A program made the translations under genes and the position numbers. 64,000 nucleotides of DNA, from the NCBI GenBank assembly GCA_951813065.1, contig CATOTH010000009.1, positions 620,001 through 684,000 of the forward strand. Reading direction: 5' to 3'. The notes beneath the pieces are model-generated. The model was not told where the DNA came from and did not search any database. It saw nothing but the letters and a program-made list of their open reading frames with translations. Numbering within the stretch: position 1 is the stretch's first letter; the number at the start of each line of letters is the position of its first letter. This document shows positions 33,829 to 41,690 of this stretch, one piece after another. The stretch is from an uncultured Bryobacterales bacterium. Lineage in GTDB: Bacteria > Acidobacteriota > Terriglobia > Bryobacterales > UBA6623.

Positions 33829-33917
33829 TACCGGACCACCAGTGACCATGCACGGAGACGAGCGCGGCCGGGCGGCGTACCGCACGTGATATAGTCGAAA
33901 CAGGAGTCGCACTCGCA

Positions 33918-34253
33918 ATGGCAAAGAGCAATGACGGCAGTAGCATAGCTTGGTTCCTGGCTGGCATGACAGTGGGTGCCGCGGTGGCGGTTCTGTTCGC
34001 ACCTAAGTCGGGTCAGGAGACGCGCCAGTCGATCTCAGAAGCTGCGTCTCGAGGCAAGGATCTCGCGGAGCGCAAGACCCGTGAGGTCGTAGAGTTCGGT
34101 CGTGACGCGTACACGCAGGGACGTGACTTGGCCGACAGCGCCAAAGAGACGGGCAAGGAAGTGATTGACCGGGGTAAGAAAGCACTGGCAGACCTTTCGC
34201 CGAACGCAGAGGCCTCTGCTGCCCCCGAAGCGAGCCCTTCCGCCGACAGCTAG
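33918..34253 (+). CDS. YtxH-domain protein
   Basis: 111 residues. A short N-terminus is followed by one membrane helix, AWFLAGMTVGAAVAVLFAPKSGQETR, the YtxH signature with the L-x-A-P-x-S-G-x-E/K-T-R boundary. An amphipathic, charged helix (about 38-90) with AKETGKEVIDRGKKALADL follows, then an Ala/Ser/Pro tail. YtxH proteins are small membrane-anchored proteins induced by general stress in Bacillus; their mechanism is unknown. ROK gene upstream and tRNA-Pro downstream, same strand. Confidence 0.85.
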   Translation: MAKSNDGSSIAWFLAGMTVGAAVAVLFAPKSGQETRQSISEAASRGKDLAERKTREVVEFGRDAYTQGRDLADSAKETGKEVIDRGKKALADLSPNAEASAAPEASPSADS

Positions 34254-34283
34254 CGCGGGTCTTGGTTACACTGAAGCGGTAGT

Positions 34284-34360
34284 CGGGGCGTGGCGCAGGC
34301 TGGTAGCGCGCTTGCTTCGGGAGCAAGAGGTCCCGAGTTCAAATCTCGGCGCCCCGACCA
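34284..34360 (+). tRNA. tRNA-Pro (anticodon CGG)
   Basis: A 77-nt cloverleaf. The acceptor stem CGGGGCG (34284-34290) pairs with CGCCCCG (34350-34356). The anticodon arm is CTTGC-TTCGGGA-GCAAG, giving anticodon CGG for codon CCG. The T-arm is CCGAG-TTCAAAT-CTCGG. Discriminator A and an encoded CCA end the gene. A TACACT hexamer 11 bases upstream (34267-34272) could be its -10 element; no good -35 is seen. Confidence 0.95.
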
Positions 34361-34500
34361 TATCTCCTTAGTCGTTGGCCTTCCTCTCAAGAAAACGACT
34401 GTCTGACCTGATATCGCATGGGGGAAGTGCCCCTGGGAATCTGCCTGCGACTCGGACGCTTGTCTTGACTTGCACACGGCGTGACAGCTATCGTTCCGTC

Positions 34501-35451
34501 ATGACACGGAAGGAATTTCTCGTCGCGCCTCTGGCAGCTGCCGGAGCGGCATCGGCCGCGAAGGGAGCAACGGAGAAAGGCAAGCGCATCAACCGAGCAA
34601 TTGAATTGCTTGAGGCTGGCCAGACAATTTACTACACCGGCGGTCACGGAGGTTACGAGGAAGGACTCCGGTCTGCCGGAACGCTGCACGACTACATCAA
34701 CTATGAAATGGAGCACGGTGCGCTCGACTTCAGCGCGCTCAGGGCCTTCATGCGAGGCCTTGTCGATGGCGGGCCGACTCGAAGTGGGCACCGCACGCCG
34801 GCTGTGATCGCAACCCTACCCGTCCTCGGCATCGACGAGATGCACATGCGGGCCAATTTCTGGGTTGTGCAGCAAGCCCTGCTATGCGGAATCCATGGCA
34901 TACTTCTGTGCCACGCACGCGACCCGGAAGCCGTGAAATGGATGGTGCGGGCTGCGCGGTACCCCCACGCCGAGCCTGCTGTCAAGGAGCTCGGCGAGGG
35001 CCTGCTCGGCAACGGTAGCCAGGGCTACCCCTCGGAAATATGGGGTGTGTCGCGAGACGAATACATGCGCCGGGCGGATCCGTGGCCACTGAATCCTGAC
35101 GGCGAGTTCCTGCTAGGTCTCAAGATCGAGGACAAGCACGCTTTGGCCAATGCTGAGAAGGTCGCAGCGGTTCCGGGCATCGGTTTCGCCGAGTGGGGGC
35201 CCGGCGACATGGGGATCTCCCTAAATCTGCCTGACGGTCACGGCCCGAACCGCTCTCTGCATCCGAAGATGCGGGAGGCCCGAGCCAAGGTGATGGCAGC
35301 CTGCAAGAATAACAACCTCGCATTCCTGAACACCGTTCGAGAGAGCGATGTCATCGAGATGATCGACGAGGGTGTGAGGATCGGTGCCGGAGCGAACGAG
35401 GCGACGATGGCCAAGGGCCGCAAGTACACGGGTCGCACGATGCCGTGGTAG
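34501..35451 (+). CDS. HpcH/HpaI-type aldolase/citrate-lyase-family protein with export-like N-terminus
   Basis: 316 residues from the ATG at 34501. The N-terminus TRKEFLVAPLAAAGAASAAKG looks like a short Tat-type signal (R-K rather than R-R). The barrel resembles HpcH/HpaI class II aldolases: DFSALRAFMRGLVDGG, LLCHARDPEAVKWMVRAARYP, GLKIEDKHALANAEKVAAVPGIGFAEWGPGDMGISL (metal-binding Glu and substrate-binding G-P-x-D), and a late NTVRESDVIEMIDEGVRIGAG. Family members cleave 2-keto-3-deoxy acids or 4-hydroxy-2-oxo acids to pyruvate plus an aldehyde. It overlaps the TRAP binding-protein gene by seven bases, so the transported acid or its product may be the substrate. Confidence 0.78.
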   Translation: MTRKEFLVAPLAAAGAASAAKGATEKGKRINRAIELLEAGQTIYYTGGHGGYEEGLRSAGTLHDYINYEMEHGALDFSALRAFMRGLVDGGPTRSGHRTPAVIATLPVLGIDEMHMRANFWVVQQALLCGIHGILLCHARDPEAVKWMVRAARYPHAEPAVKELGEGLLGNGSQGYPSEIWGVSRDEYMRRADPWPLNPDGEFLLGLKIEDKHALANAEKVAAVPGIGFAEWGPGDMGISLNLPDGHGPNRSLHPKMREARAKVMAACKNNNLAFLNTVRESDVIEMIDEGVRIGAGANEATMAKGRKYTGRTMPW

Positions 35452-36455
35452 AGCGGCTCCTGGCGGTAGCGACGATCCTCGCGGCAGCCCTTGCCGGGTG
35501 CAACCAAGCGGATGGACCGCTGAATCTTCGCTTGGCTCACGTAGCCTCGCCCGGCTCGCTCACCGCGATTTCCGCTGACGAATTCGCCAGGCGGGCCAAT
35601 GAGCGCCTCCCGGGAGGGGCTCGCATCACGGTCTTCGGGTCGAGCCAGCTTGGCGACGACGAGACACTGCTGATCAAACTCAAGCTCGGAACGGTCGATT
35701 TCTCGGTGCCTTCCACGATCATGTCTTCCGCAGTGGAATCATTCGGTCTGTTCGAGATGCCGTATTTGGTCCGCGATCGCGAGCACATGGCAAGGATCGA
35801 GCGAGAAGTCGTTTGGCCGCACCTCGCACCTGACGCTGCGTCCAGGGGGTTCAAGCTTGTGGCCGTCTGGGAAAACGGCTTTCGACACATTACAAACAAC
35901 CAGCGTCCTGTGGAGAATCCTGAAGACCTCGGGGGAATCAAGCTCCGCACTCCGCGGGGTCGCTGGCGCGTGAGACTATTTCAGACGTTTGGAGCGAATC
36001 CAACTCCGATGTCCTTGGCAGAGACATTCATGGCTCTGCAAACCGGCGTGATCGACGGACAGGAGAACCCGCTAAGTCAGATCCACAGCCAAAAGTTCCA
36101 CGAAGTTCAAAAATATCTCACCCTGACAGGTCATGTGTACACTCCCGCTTACCTGATGGCCGGACTGGATCGGTGGCAATCCCTTCCCGAATCCGTGCAA
36201 GAAGTGATCAGTCAGACGGCTCGGGAAGTCCAAGCTTTTGTCTATCGTCAGGCCGGGGACCTGGACCAACGACTGCTTGCGGAGCTGTCGAGCGAAGGAA
36301 TTGCTGTCAATGAATGCAATCGCGAGCGGTTCTTGGAAGCGGGTCAGCCGATCTTTGACCAATTCGCTGCCGGCGTCCCCAAGGGCGGGGAATTGATCGC
36401 GCGCACTCTCGCCTTGGACTCGGGTAGGACGGGCGATGATACCCTAGCGCCTTGA
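35445..36455 (+). CDS. dctP: TRAP transporter solute-binding lipoprotein (DctP family)
   Basis: 336 residues starting at GTG 35445, inside the aldolase gene. The signal peptide ends with a lipobox, ALAGC (Cys19), so it is anchored at the membrane. DctP features are LRLAHVASPGSLTAISADEFARRANE, VDFSVPSTIM, FRHITNNQRPVENPEDLGGIKLRTPRG (the arginine that binds the carboxylate of the ligand) and ALQTGVIDGQENPLSQI. It captures an organic acid in the periplasm and delivers it to the DctQM permease encoded next. The ligand is unknown; the neighbouring hydroxy-acid enzymes suggest a 2-hydroxy or 2-oxo acid. Confidence 0.93.
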   Translation: MVERLLAVATILAAALAGCNQADGPLNLRLAHVASPGSLTAISADEFARRANERLPGGARITVFGSSQLGDDETLLIKLKLGTVDFSVPSTIMSSAVESFGLFEMPYLVRDREHMARIEREVVWPHLAPDAASRGFKLVAVWENGFRHITNNQRPVENPEDLGGIKLRTPRGRWRVRLFQTFGANPTPMSLAETFMALQTGVIDGQENPLSQIHSQKFHEVQKYLTLTGHVYTPAYLMAGLDRWQSLPESVQEVISQTAREVQAFVYRQAGDLDQRLLAELSSEGIAVNECNRERFLEAGQPIFDQFAAGVPKGGELIARTLALDSGRTGDDTLAP

Positions 36456-36931
36456 ACTCAAGCCGTCCGCGCGCGGTCCTGAACCGCTGCTTAGAAGCTG
36501 CTGTCATCGCAATCATTGCCGCGCTGGCCCTGCTGGTGATCGTTGGCGTCGCGAGCCGTAAGGCTGGCTTCTCGCTTGTCTGGTATGACGAAGTGGCGGC
36601 GATTTTGCTGGCTTGGCTGACCTACTACGGAGCTGCTCTTGCCGCGCTCCATCGGGCACACCTGGGCTTTCCGAATCTTGTGCAACTCGCGCCGCGTGAT
36701 CTTCGCTTCGGCCTGGTGGTCCTGCGTGAACTGGCGATTTTCCTGTTCTTCGGCCTCACTGCCTACCTGGGGTTGGACCTGTTGTCAGTGCTGGGCGGTA
36801 CATTCTTGGTGAGCCTGCCTTGGCTTCCGGCGGCGGTTGTCTACTCGGCGATTCCGGTTGGTGCCATGCTCTTCATCGCTGCGGAACTCATTACGGCCGT
36901 CGAAGACTGGAACCGGGGCATTGACCGGTGA
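36452..36931 (+). CDS. dctQ: TRAP transporter small permease (DctQ family)
   Basis: 159 residues with a TTG start that overlaps the dctP stop by four bases. Four membrane helices are visible, with the DctQ pattern ISRKAGFSLVWYDEVAAILLAWLTYYGAALAALHRAHLGF (first residue here V-A-S-R). The small subunit supports the large permease in sodium-driven uptake. It overlaps dctM by four bases. Confidence 0.88.
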   Translation: MNSSRPRAVLNRCLEAAVIAIIAALALLVIVGVASRKAGFSLVWYDEVAAILLAWLTYYGAALAALHRAHLGFPNLVQLAPRDLRFGLVVLRELAIFLFFGLTAYLGLDLLSVLGGTFLVSLPWLPAAVVYSAIPVGAMLFIAAELITAVEDWNRGIDR

Positions 36932-38211
36932 CGTTGCTGTTGATCCTGCTAGGGCTGCTGCTGCTAGCGCTGGCCAATGTGCCCATTGCCGTGGCGCTGG
37001 GCATCGCGGCCGTGGCCGCGATGGCCGTGGAAACGGGGCTGCGGGACATCCCGAATATCCCGCTCACGCTATTCGACGGAGCGGTCAAATTCTCCCTGAT
37101 TGCCGTCCCGCTGTTCATCTTGGCCGGAGCCATCATGAACGCCAGCGGCATCTCGCGCCGCCTGATCGCACTGACGTCGGCGTTGATCGGCTGGGTCCGA
37201 GGGGGCTTGTCGATGGTGACGATCGGCACGTCATTGTTCTTCGCCGAGATCTCCGGGTCTGCCGTTGCGGATGTGGCGGCTTTGGGATCGGTCTTGATCC
37301 CGTCAATGAAGAGGGCGGGGTATTCCAAGGAATTCGCGGCGGCGGTGACATCCTCCGCATCGACGCTCGCGGTGATCATCCCGCCCTCGATCCCGATGAT
37401 TCTCTACGCGGTGATGGCGGGCACATCCGTCGTCGAGCTCTTCGTCGCAGGCATCATTCCGGGCCTCCTAGGGGGCCTGCTTCTGATGGCTGCCGCCTAT
37501 CGAGTCGCTGTTCGGCGCGGCTTTCCGTCCGACTCCTCCTTCCATTGGCACAGGGTTGTCAGTGCGTTTCGGGAGGCCGTTTGGGCGTTGACCCTTCCCG
37601 TCATCATTCTGGGAGGGATATTCTCGGGCTGGGTGACAGCCACTGAAGGAGCCGGCCTTGCTGTCTTGGCGGCGGCCTTGATCGGCGGACTGGTTTACCG
37701 GGAACTTGATTGGAAGGTCCTGCGGCAGGCGACGGTGGAAGGCGGTATCCAGACAGCCGTTGTGATGCTCTTGGTTTCCACATCGGCGCTGCTTGGCGAA
37801 TACCTGACGGCAATGCAGGTTCCCCAGCAGTTCGCAGAACACCTGTTGGCGTTTACAGAGAGCAAATGGGCGGTGCTGGCCTTGTTGAATGTTTTCTTCC
37901 TGGTTGTCGGCTTGTTCCTGCACTCGGCAGCGGCAATCATTTTGGTCGTGCCGGTCGTGATGCCCTTGGTGCACCAAGCAGGCATCGACCCGGTGCACTT
38001 CGGGCTCGTGCTTACATTGAATCTGGGAATAGGCCAGCAAACCCCTCCGGTGGCCAGCGTTCTGCTGACGGCGTGCTCGATCGCCAAGGCGAGCATCTGG
38101 GAGGTGAGCCGCGCCAACGCGATCTTTGTTGCAGTGCTGCTAGTGGTGCTCTTGATGGTCACGTACCTTCCAGCGATTCCGATGTTGCTGGTGGAGTTCT
38201 TCTACCGCTAG
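36928..38211 (+). CDS. dctM: TRAP transporter large permease (DctM family)
   Basis: 427 residues, GTG start. About twelve membrane helices. Conserved stretches include FILAGAIMNASGISRRLIALTSALIGWVRGGLSMVTIGTSLFFAEISGSAVADVAALGSVLIP, SSASTLAVIIPPSIPMILYAVMAGTSV, and the late HFGLVLTLNLGIGQQTPPVASVLLTACSIAK, all typical of DctM. It carries the organic acid across the inner membrane with sodium. It ends the aldolase-dctP-dctQ-dctM operon and converges on the cytochrome gene 24 bases away. No T-rich terminator is seen in the gap. Confidence 0.95.
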   Translation: MTLLLILLGLLLLALANVPIAVALGIAAVAAMAVETGLRDIPNIPLTLFDGAVKFSLIAVPLFILAGAIMNASGISRRLIALTSALIGWVRGGLSMVTIGTSLFFAEISGSAVADVAALGSVLIPSMKRAGYSKEFAAAVTSSASTLAVIIPPSIPMILYAVMAGTSVVELFVAGIIPGLLGGLLLMAAAYRVAVRRGFPSDSSFHWHRVVSAFREAVWALTLPVIILGGIFSGWVTATEGAGLAVLAAALIGGLVYRELDWKVLRQATVEGGIQTAVVMLLVSTSALLGEYLTAMQVPQQFAEHLLAFTESKWAVLALLNVFFLVVGLFLHSAAAIILVVPVVMPLVHQAGIDPVHFGLVLTLNLGIGQQTPPVASVLLTACSIAKASIWEVSRANAIFVAVLLVVLLMVTYLPAIPMLLVEFFYR

Positions 38212-38235
38212 ACAGGCCGTCCGTGATGTAGCGGT

Positions 38236-38823
38236 CTAGTTGTGACACTGCTTGCAAGCCGTTTCCTTTGGCACAATCAAGAGCTTTGCAACCGTCGATC
38301 CATGCGCGTCATGACACATGCCGCAACTGCTCAATTCATGGGGTGCATGGCTATGCGTCCGAATGAATTGCCCTTCGGTGTGGCAAGACTGACATCCGCC
38401 GTTGAAACGGAATCGGCCCCTGCGGCTCACCGCGTGGCAGTGAGTGCAATCAATCCGTGCCGGCGGATGGTCCACGAATGGCGCGGCCGAGGGGAAGGGC
38501 GGGCTTGGGCCGGCGAAGAAGATGATTTCATCGCTGCCCCCGGGCGTGTCCAGGCGCAGGGAGTGCTTACCGGTTGTCACATGCACGCGGGCGTGTAGGA
38601 CTCCGGGAAACGGCCGGTCCGTCTCCACGGGCTCGCCATTAAGCAGCAGATGGCCCTCCTCGGCCTTGGCGATCAAATCGATTTCAACCTCCGGCACCCA
38701 AGCGCCGTTCCGGGGCTTTACGATCCCGCCCGAGTCTTCGCCGGCGAGCGGTTCCGTCGAAAGGGCCAGCAAGGTGAATGCCAGCAGCCAGCTACACGTG
38801 GATGCGGCAAATCGTCCCGGCAT
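38236..38823 (-). CDS. Exported tetrahaem cytochrome c
   Basis: 195 residues. Signal peptide at about 1-27 (LLAFTLLALSTEPLAG). Residues 28-115 form a domain without haem sites (IVKPRNGAWVPEVEIDLIAKAEEGHLLLNGEPV). Four CxxCH haem-binding motifs follow: CTHCH 126-130, CQSCH 144-148, CGMCH 167-171 and CKQCH 190-194, in a doubled-CxxCH-like spacing. The last ends one residue before the C-terminus. It is a periplasmic electron carrier. It is the last gene of a three-gene operon and overlaps the propeller gene by 32 bases, so the propeller and the FMN oxidoreductase upstream are candidate partners. Confidence 0.88.
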   Translation of the reverse strand: MPGRFAASTCSWLLAFTLLALSTEPLAGEDSGGIVKPRNGAWVPEVEIDLIAKAEEGHLLLNGEPVETDRPFPGVLHARVHVTTGKHSLRLDTPGGSDEIIFFAGPSPPFPSAAPFVDHPPARIDCTHCHAVSRRGRFRFNGGCQSCHTEGQFIRTHSHAPHELSSCGMCHDAHGSTVAKLLIVPKETACKQCHN

Positions 38824-39595
38824 ACCGGCTGCTGTTGTCCTTGTGTCCCGGCGCGATCCCGGCGTCGCAGTAGTAGAGCGCGCCGTCCCACCAAGTCATT
38901 CCATGCGGGTCTGGATCGGTTCGTTCCAGCTGAACGCCGTCAAGTACCTGGCCGGTCCGGATGTCGAACTTCAAGGCGCGGTAGTCGTTGGAGAACATGC
39001 ACCAGATATGCTCGCCGTCCCAACCGAGTCCATGGGGCCGGTTTAGCGGCAAGTCGAAGTCGTGGAATGTGTTCAGGTTCGCATCGGCCTGTACGACCTT
39101 GAATGGCTGGAATTGTGTGATCCACAGGGAATCCTTCGCCCATAGCAGCCCGTGAAGCCCGCCGCCGCTAGGGGTCTGGTAGTTCATGATGTGCTTGCCC
39201 GTGGCCATGTCAAGTTTGACAACCCGACCTCCACTAGCCACATCGTGGAGCCGGCGGGGACGGAGTTTCGCTGGGCCGTTCGCCCCCATGAAGACAAACC
39301 CGCCTCCCGCTGCGATACCACTCGTATTGGATGACTGGGTCTCGTACTTCGCAAGCTCGCGTCCCGTTTCCCACTCGAGCAGGTAAGCGCGGTCTGTGAT
39401 CTGCTCGCCGACCCAGAGGCCATCGGCCGTCGCCTCCAGTCCGTTCGGGTTCCCGTCAGGTGATTGGTAGAGAATCTCGACCTTCTTGCGTCGCCGGACC
39501 GGATACTCGCCGGACCCGTCTGCGCGAGCCTTCCAGGCGCCGAGCAACGAAGCGACGCCGGCGCCGCAAGCCCCAGAAAATTCGCGTCTTGTCAC
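38792..39595 (-). CDS. Tat-exported beta-propeller protein (SMP-30/NHL-like)
   Basis: 267 residues using the GTG at 39593-39595, chosen because AGGAGGG sits eight bases upstream and the product begins with a twin-arginine signal (TRREFSGACGAGVASLL). This start overlaps the preceding stop by two bases, with the GTG inside GTGA. Repeated blades with W-G or H-G-L turns are seen: GLEATADGLWVGEQITDRAYLLEWETG, GGGLHGLLWAKDSLWITQFQPFKVVQ, NRPHGLGWDGEHIWCMFSNDYRALKFD and DPHGMTWWDGALYYCDAG. Such propellers are lactonases, dehydrogenases or scaffolds. Position between an FMN oxidoreductase and a cytochrome suggests a periplasmic redox or sensor role. Confidence 0.75.
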   Translation of the reverse strand: MTRREFSGACGAGVASLLGAWKARADGSGEYPVRRRKKVEILYQSPDGNPNGLEATADGLWVGEQITDRAYLLEWETGRELAKYETQSSNTSGIAAGGGFVFMGANGPAKLRPRRLHDVASGGRVVKLDMATGKHIMNYQTPSGGGLHGLLWAKDSLWITQFQPFKVVQADANLNTFHDFDLPLNRPHGLGWDGEHIWCMFSNDYRALKFDIRTGQVLDGVQLERTDPDPHGMTWWDGALYYCDAGIAPGHKDNSSRYAGTICRIHV

Positions 39596-40803
39596 CGCTG
39601 CAACCCTCCTTCGTAAGACCAGTTCCTCCATCGCACCAGGCTTGGTTTGATGTCAGACATCCGGGCGACTCCGGACATTCCCATGTCCAGAGCCAGCTCC
39701 GTCTTCAGCAATTCCAGCACCCTGGCCACGCCGTCGCGACCGTAGCATGCCAAGCCCCAAAGGTACGGTCTCGCAATTCCCACGGCCGTCGCGCCGATCG
39801 CCAGCGCCTTCAGGATATCCGTTCCTCGCCGGAATCCTCCATCCACCAGCACGGGAATCCGGCCAGCCGCGGCCCGGACGCATTCCGGCAGTGCCTCAAT
39901 CGTCGATCCGGTGTGGTCCAACTGGCGTGCACCGTGATTCGAAACAACGACTGTGTCGGCACCGACTTGGACCGCCATTTCGACATCCTCTGCGGTCATC
40001 AGACCCTTGAGCATGATTTTCAACTCGGTGATGTCACGCAGCTGTTTCACGGTCTCCCACGTCGGTGTCGGGAACAGGCGGCCAGGATACTCCCCGGTCA
40101 CCCAGGGCCTGTCATTCGGATTGGAAACCAGTTCGCCGTCCTCATCCCGGGGAATAGAGCCGAGATTGCACCACGACCGGACCAGCCCGTTGTGGATGGA
40201 GCGCTCGCGATGCGATACCAGCATGCTATCTACGGTGAAGCAGATGCCCGTGCAACTGGAATCCTCGAGACGCTCGACGAAGTCCAGCATCGCGTCCGGC
40301 GTGTGGAATTGCCCGCCGGTCGTATACCGCCACCAGTGCGCGGGGGCTTCGCTGCTCGCCAAGTACTCCTCGACGCCGCCGTTACTGATGTACATGGCAT
40401 TTGCCAAGGCTGCTCCGCGTGCTGTCTCCTCCTCGCCGGCGAGCCGAAAGCAGTTCTTGCCACCGGCCGGGCAGATATAGACAGGTGAGTCCAGCTTGCG
40501 ACCCAGCAAATCCGTCGACACATCGATTTGGTGGACATCGGTCAGGAATCTCGGGCGCAGGATCAGGCGGCGGAATGCCAAGCGGTTCTCGGCAAGGGAG
40601 ATCTCGTCCTTCCCGCCCTCGTCCATGTAGTCGAACGCGACCGGGTCGATAAGCCTGCGAGCTAACTCCCGAAAATCAAAGACGTTTGCGAGTTTGGTCG
40701 AGTCCTTGAGGTCCGGCTTCTCGATCTCCGCCATTAGAGGCGACGCGAGCAGGAAGGCCGCGAACTGGCGGATCATCTCACGACGGGAAGGTGCGTGCAC
40801 CAT
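39592..40803 (-). CDS. Tat-exported FMN-dependent alpha-hydroxy-acid dehydrogenase/oxidase
   Basis: 403 residues from the ATG at 40801-40803. The N-terminus SRREMIRQFAAFLLASPLMA is a twin-arginine signal. The barrel shows the LctD/glycolate-oxidase family features: DYMDEGGKDEISLAENRLAFRRL, SPVYICPAGGKNCF, LKGLMTAEDVEMAVQVGADTVVVSNHGARQLDHTGS (catalytic histidine in SNHGxRQLD and substrate-binding arginine), LVDGGFRRGTDILKALAIGATAVGIARPYLWGLA. It oxidises 2-hydroxy acids such as lactate or glycolate to 2-oxo acids. Export by Tat is consistent with a folded flavoprotein. The co-encoded tetrahaem cytochrome makes it more likely a dehydrogenase feeding a cytochrome than an H2O2-forming oxidase; this is inference. 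Confidence 0.88.
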   Translation of the reverse strand: MVHAPSRREMIRQFAAFLLASPLMAEIEKPDLKDSTKLANVFDFRELARRLIDPVAFDYMDEGGKDEISLAENRLAFRRLILRPRFLTDVHQIDVSTDLLGRKLDSPVYICPAGGKNCFRLAGEEETARGAALANAMYISNGGVEEYLASSEAPAHWWRYTTGGQFHTPDAMLDFVERLEDSSCTGICFTVDSMLVSHRERSIHNGLVRSWCNLGSIPRDEDGELVSNPNDRPWVTGEYPGRLFPTPTWETVKQLRDITELKIMLKGLMTAEDVEMAVQVGADTVVVSNHGARQLDHTGSTIEALPECVRAAAGRIPVLVDGGFRRGTDILKALAIGATAVGIARPYLWGLACYGRDGVARVLELLKTELALDMGMSGVARMSDIKPSLVRWRNWSYEGGLQR

Positions 40804-41015
40804 GTGGCCTGAAACGTACCACCAACCACCATTGCTGTCAACGCGCCTGCGCCGTCTACGCCACCGCCACAATGGTCCGTCCGGTGTGGCCCATCCGAGC
40901 GGGCGTCGCTGGCGATCAAACGCGGTTCACCCGCGTGCTGCGGACAGAAGGTGCGATTTCCTATCGGACGCCGACCAATGCCAGGGCTGTGACGTGAGCC
41001 CGCCGATCCCGGGAA

Positions 41016-41690
41016 TCACGCAGTTTGCTTCCGCGCTTCTTCAAGCAGACGCCGCGCGCGGGCTGGGTTGTAGACGCCACACGGGCAGAAGCGCGCAAGC
41101 GTTGCAACCGCTTGCTCGGTGGTCCTACGTCCCTCCCGGACCATATCGAGCATCTTGCGGGCCATGTTGAAAGAAACCATCCCGTGGCCGCACATGGTCG
41201 AAAGCTCGAGTACTTGACTGTTCGGCAAGTGATCGTGAGGATCGGTGAATCCCAGCGAGTACTCCACGCTGTGGCGGGGGATCCCGCAACAGGCAGCTAC
41301 CTCCTTGGCTCCGCCCACCGAAGTGCTCAGATTGACCGACAGGCCCAGATCTGCTTCGATTACCTCCCGAAGGCAGTCTTCTGCCTTCTCCTTCGTGTCG
41401 AATACAGCGGCCACTGTGCCCGGCCTGGCAACGCCTTCGATCACGCCGTCCCAGTCGGGAGTGTGATCGCGGCTCCAGTGTGACCTCGGATCCAGGCGCC
41501 TCTCGGGCTTGAAGCTCCCGCGGTTCCCGTTGCCCATGTTGACAGGCTTGTGTCGGGCGCAGATGCGAAGGAAGGCCTTCTGTTTCTCCACGGCACCCGT
41601 GTCGTTCCTGCCCGGCGAGGGGATGCAAAAAAGGATGAAGTCGTCCCGGAACGAACTGGCTTTTCCGTATCGATGGAGTGTGTTCGTCAT
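41016..41690 (-). CDS. Cysteine-rich protein of unknown function, partner of a ferredoxin
   Basis: 224 residues, no signal peptide, no recognised family. Eight cysteines are present (22, 44, 106, 134, 135, 167, 202, 204). Strongly patterned stretches are DFILFCIPSPGRNDTGA near the N-terminus, EVAACCGIPRHSVEYSLGFTDPHDHLPNSQVLELSTMCGHGMVSFN and LARFCPCGVYNPARARRLL. The ACC, MCGHG and CPCG clusters could bind an Fe-S cluster or zinc. The start codon overlaps the stop of the ferredoxin gene by four bases, indicating translational coupling and probably a complex. The substrate is unknown; electrons would come from, or go to, the ferredoxin. Confidence 0.7.
   Translation of the reverse strand: MTNTLHRYGKASSFRDDFILFCIPSPGRNDTGAVEKQKAFLRICARHKPVNMGNGNRGSFKPERRLDPRSHWSRDHTPDWDGVIEGVARPGTVAAVFDTKEKAEDCLREVIEADLGLSVNLSTSVGGAKEVAACCGIPRHSVEYSLGFTDPHDHLPNSQVLELSTMCGHGMVSFNMARKMLDMVREGRRTTEQAVATLARFCPCGVYNPARARRLLEEARKQTA

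Noticed and set aside
39460..40488. 342-codon open frame on the plus strand opposite the FMN oxidoreductase
   Set aside because: The minus-strand gene has a full flavoenzyme active site; the plus-strand product is an antisense shadow.
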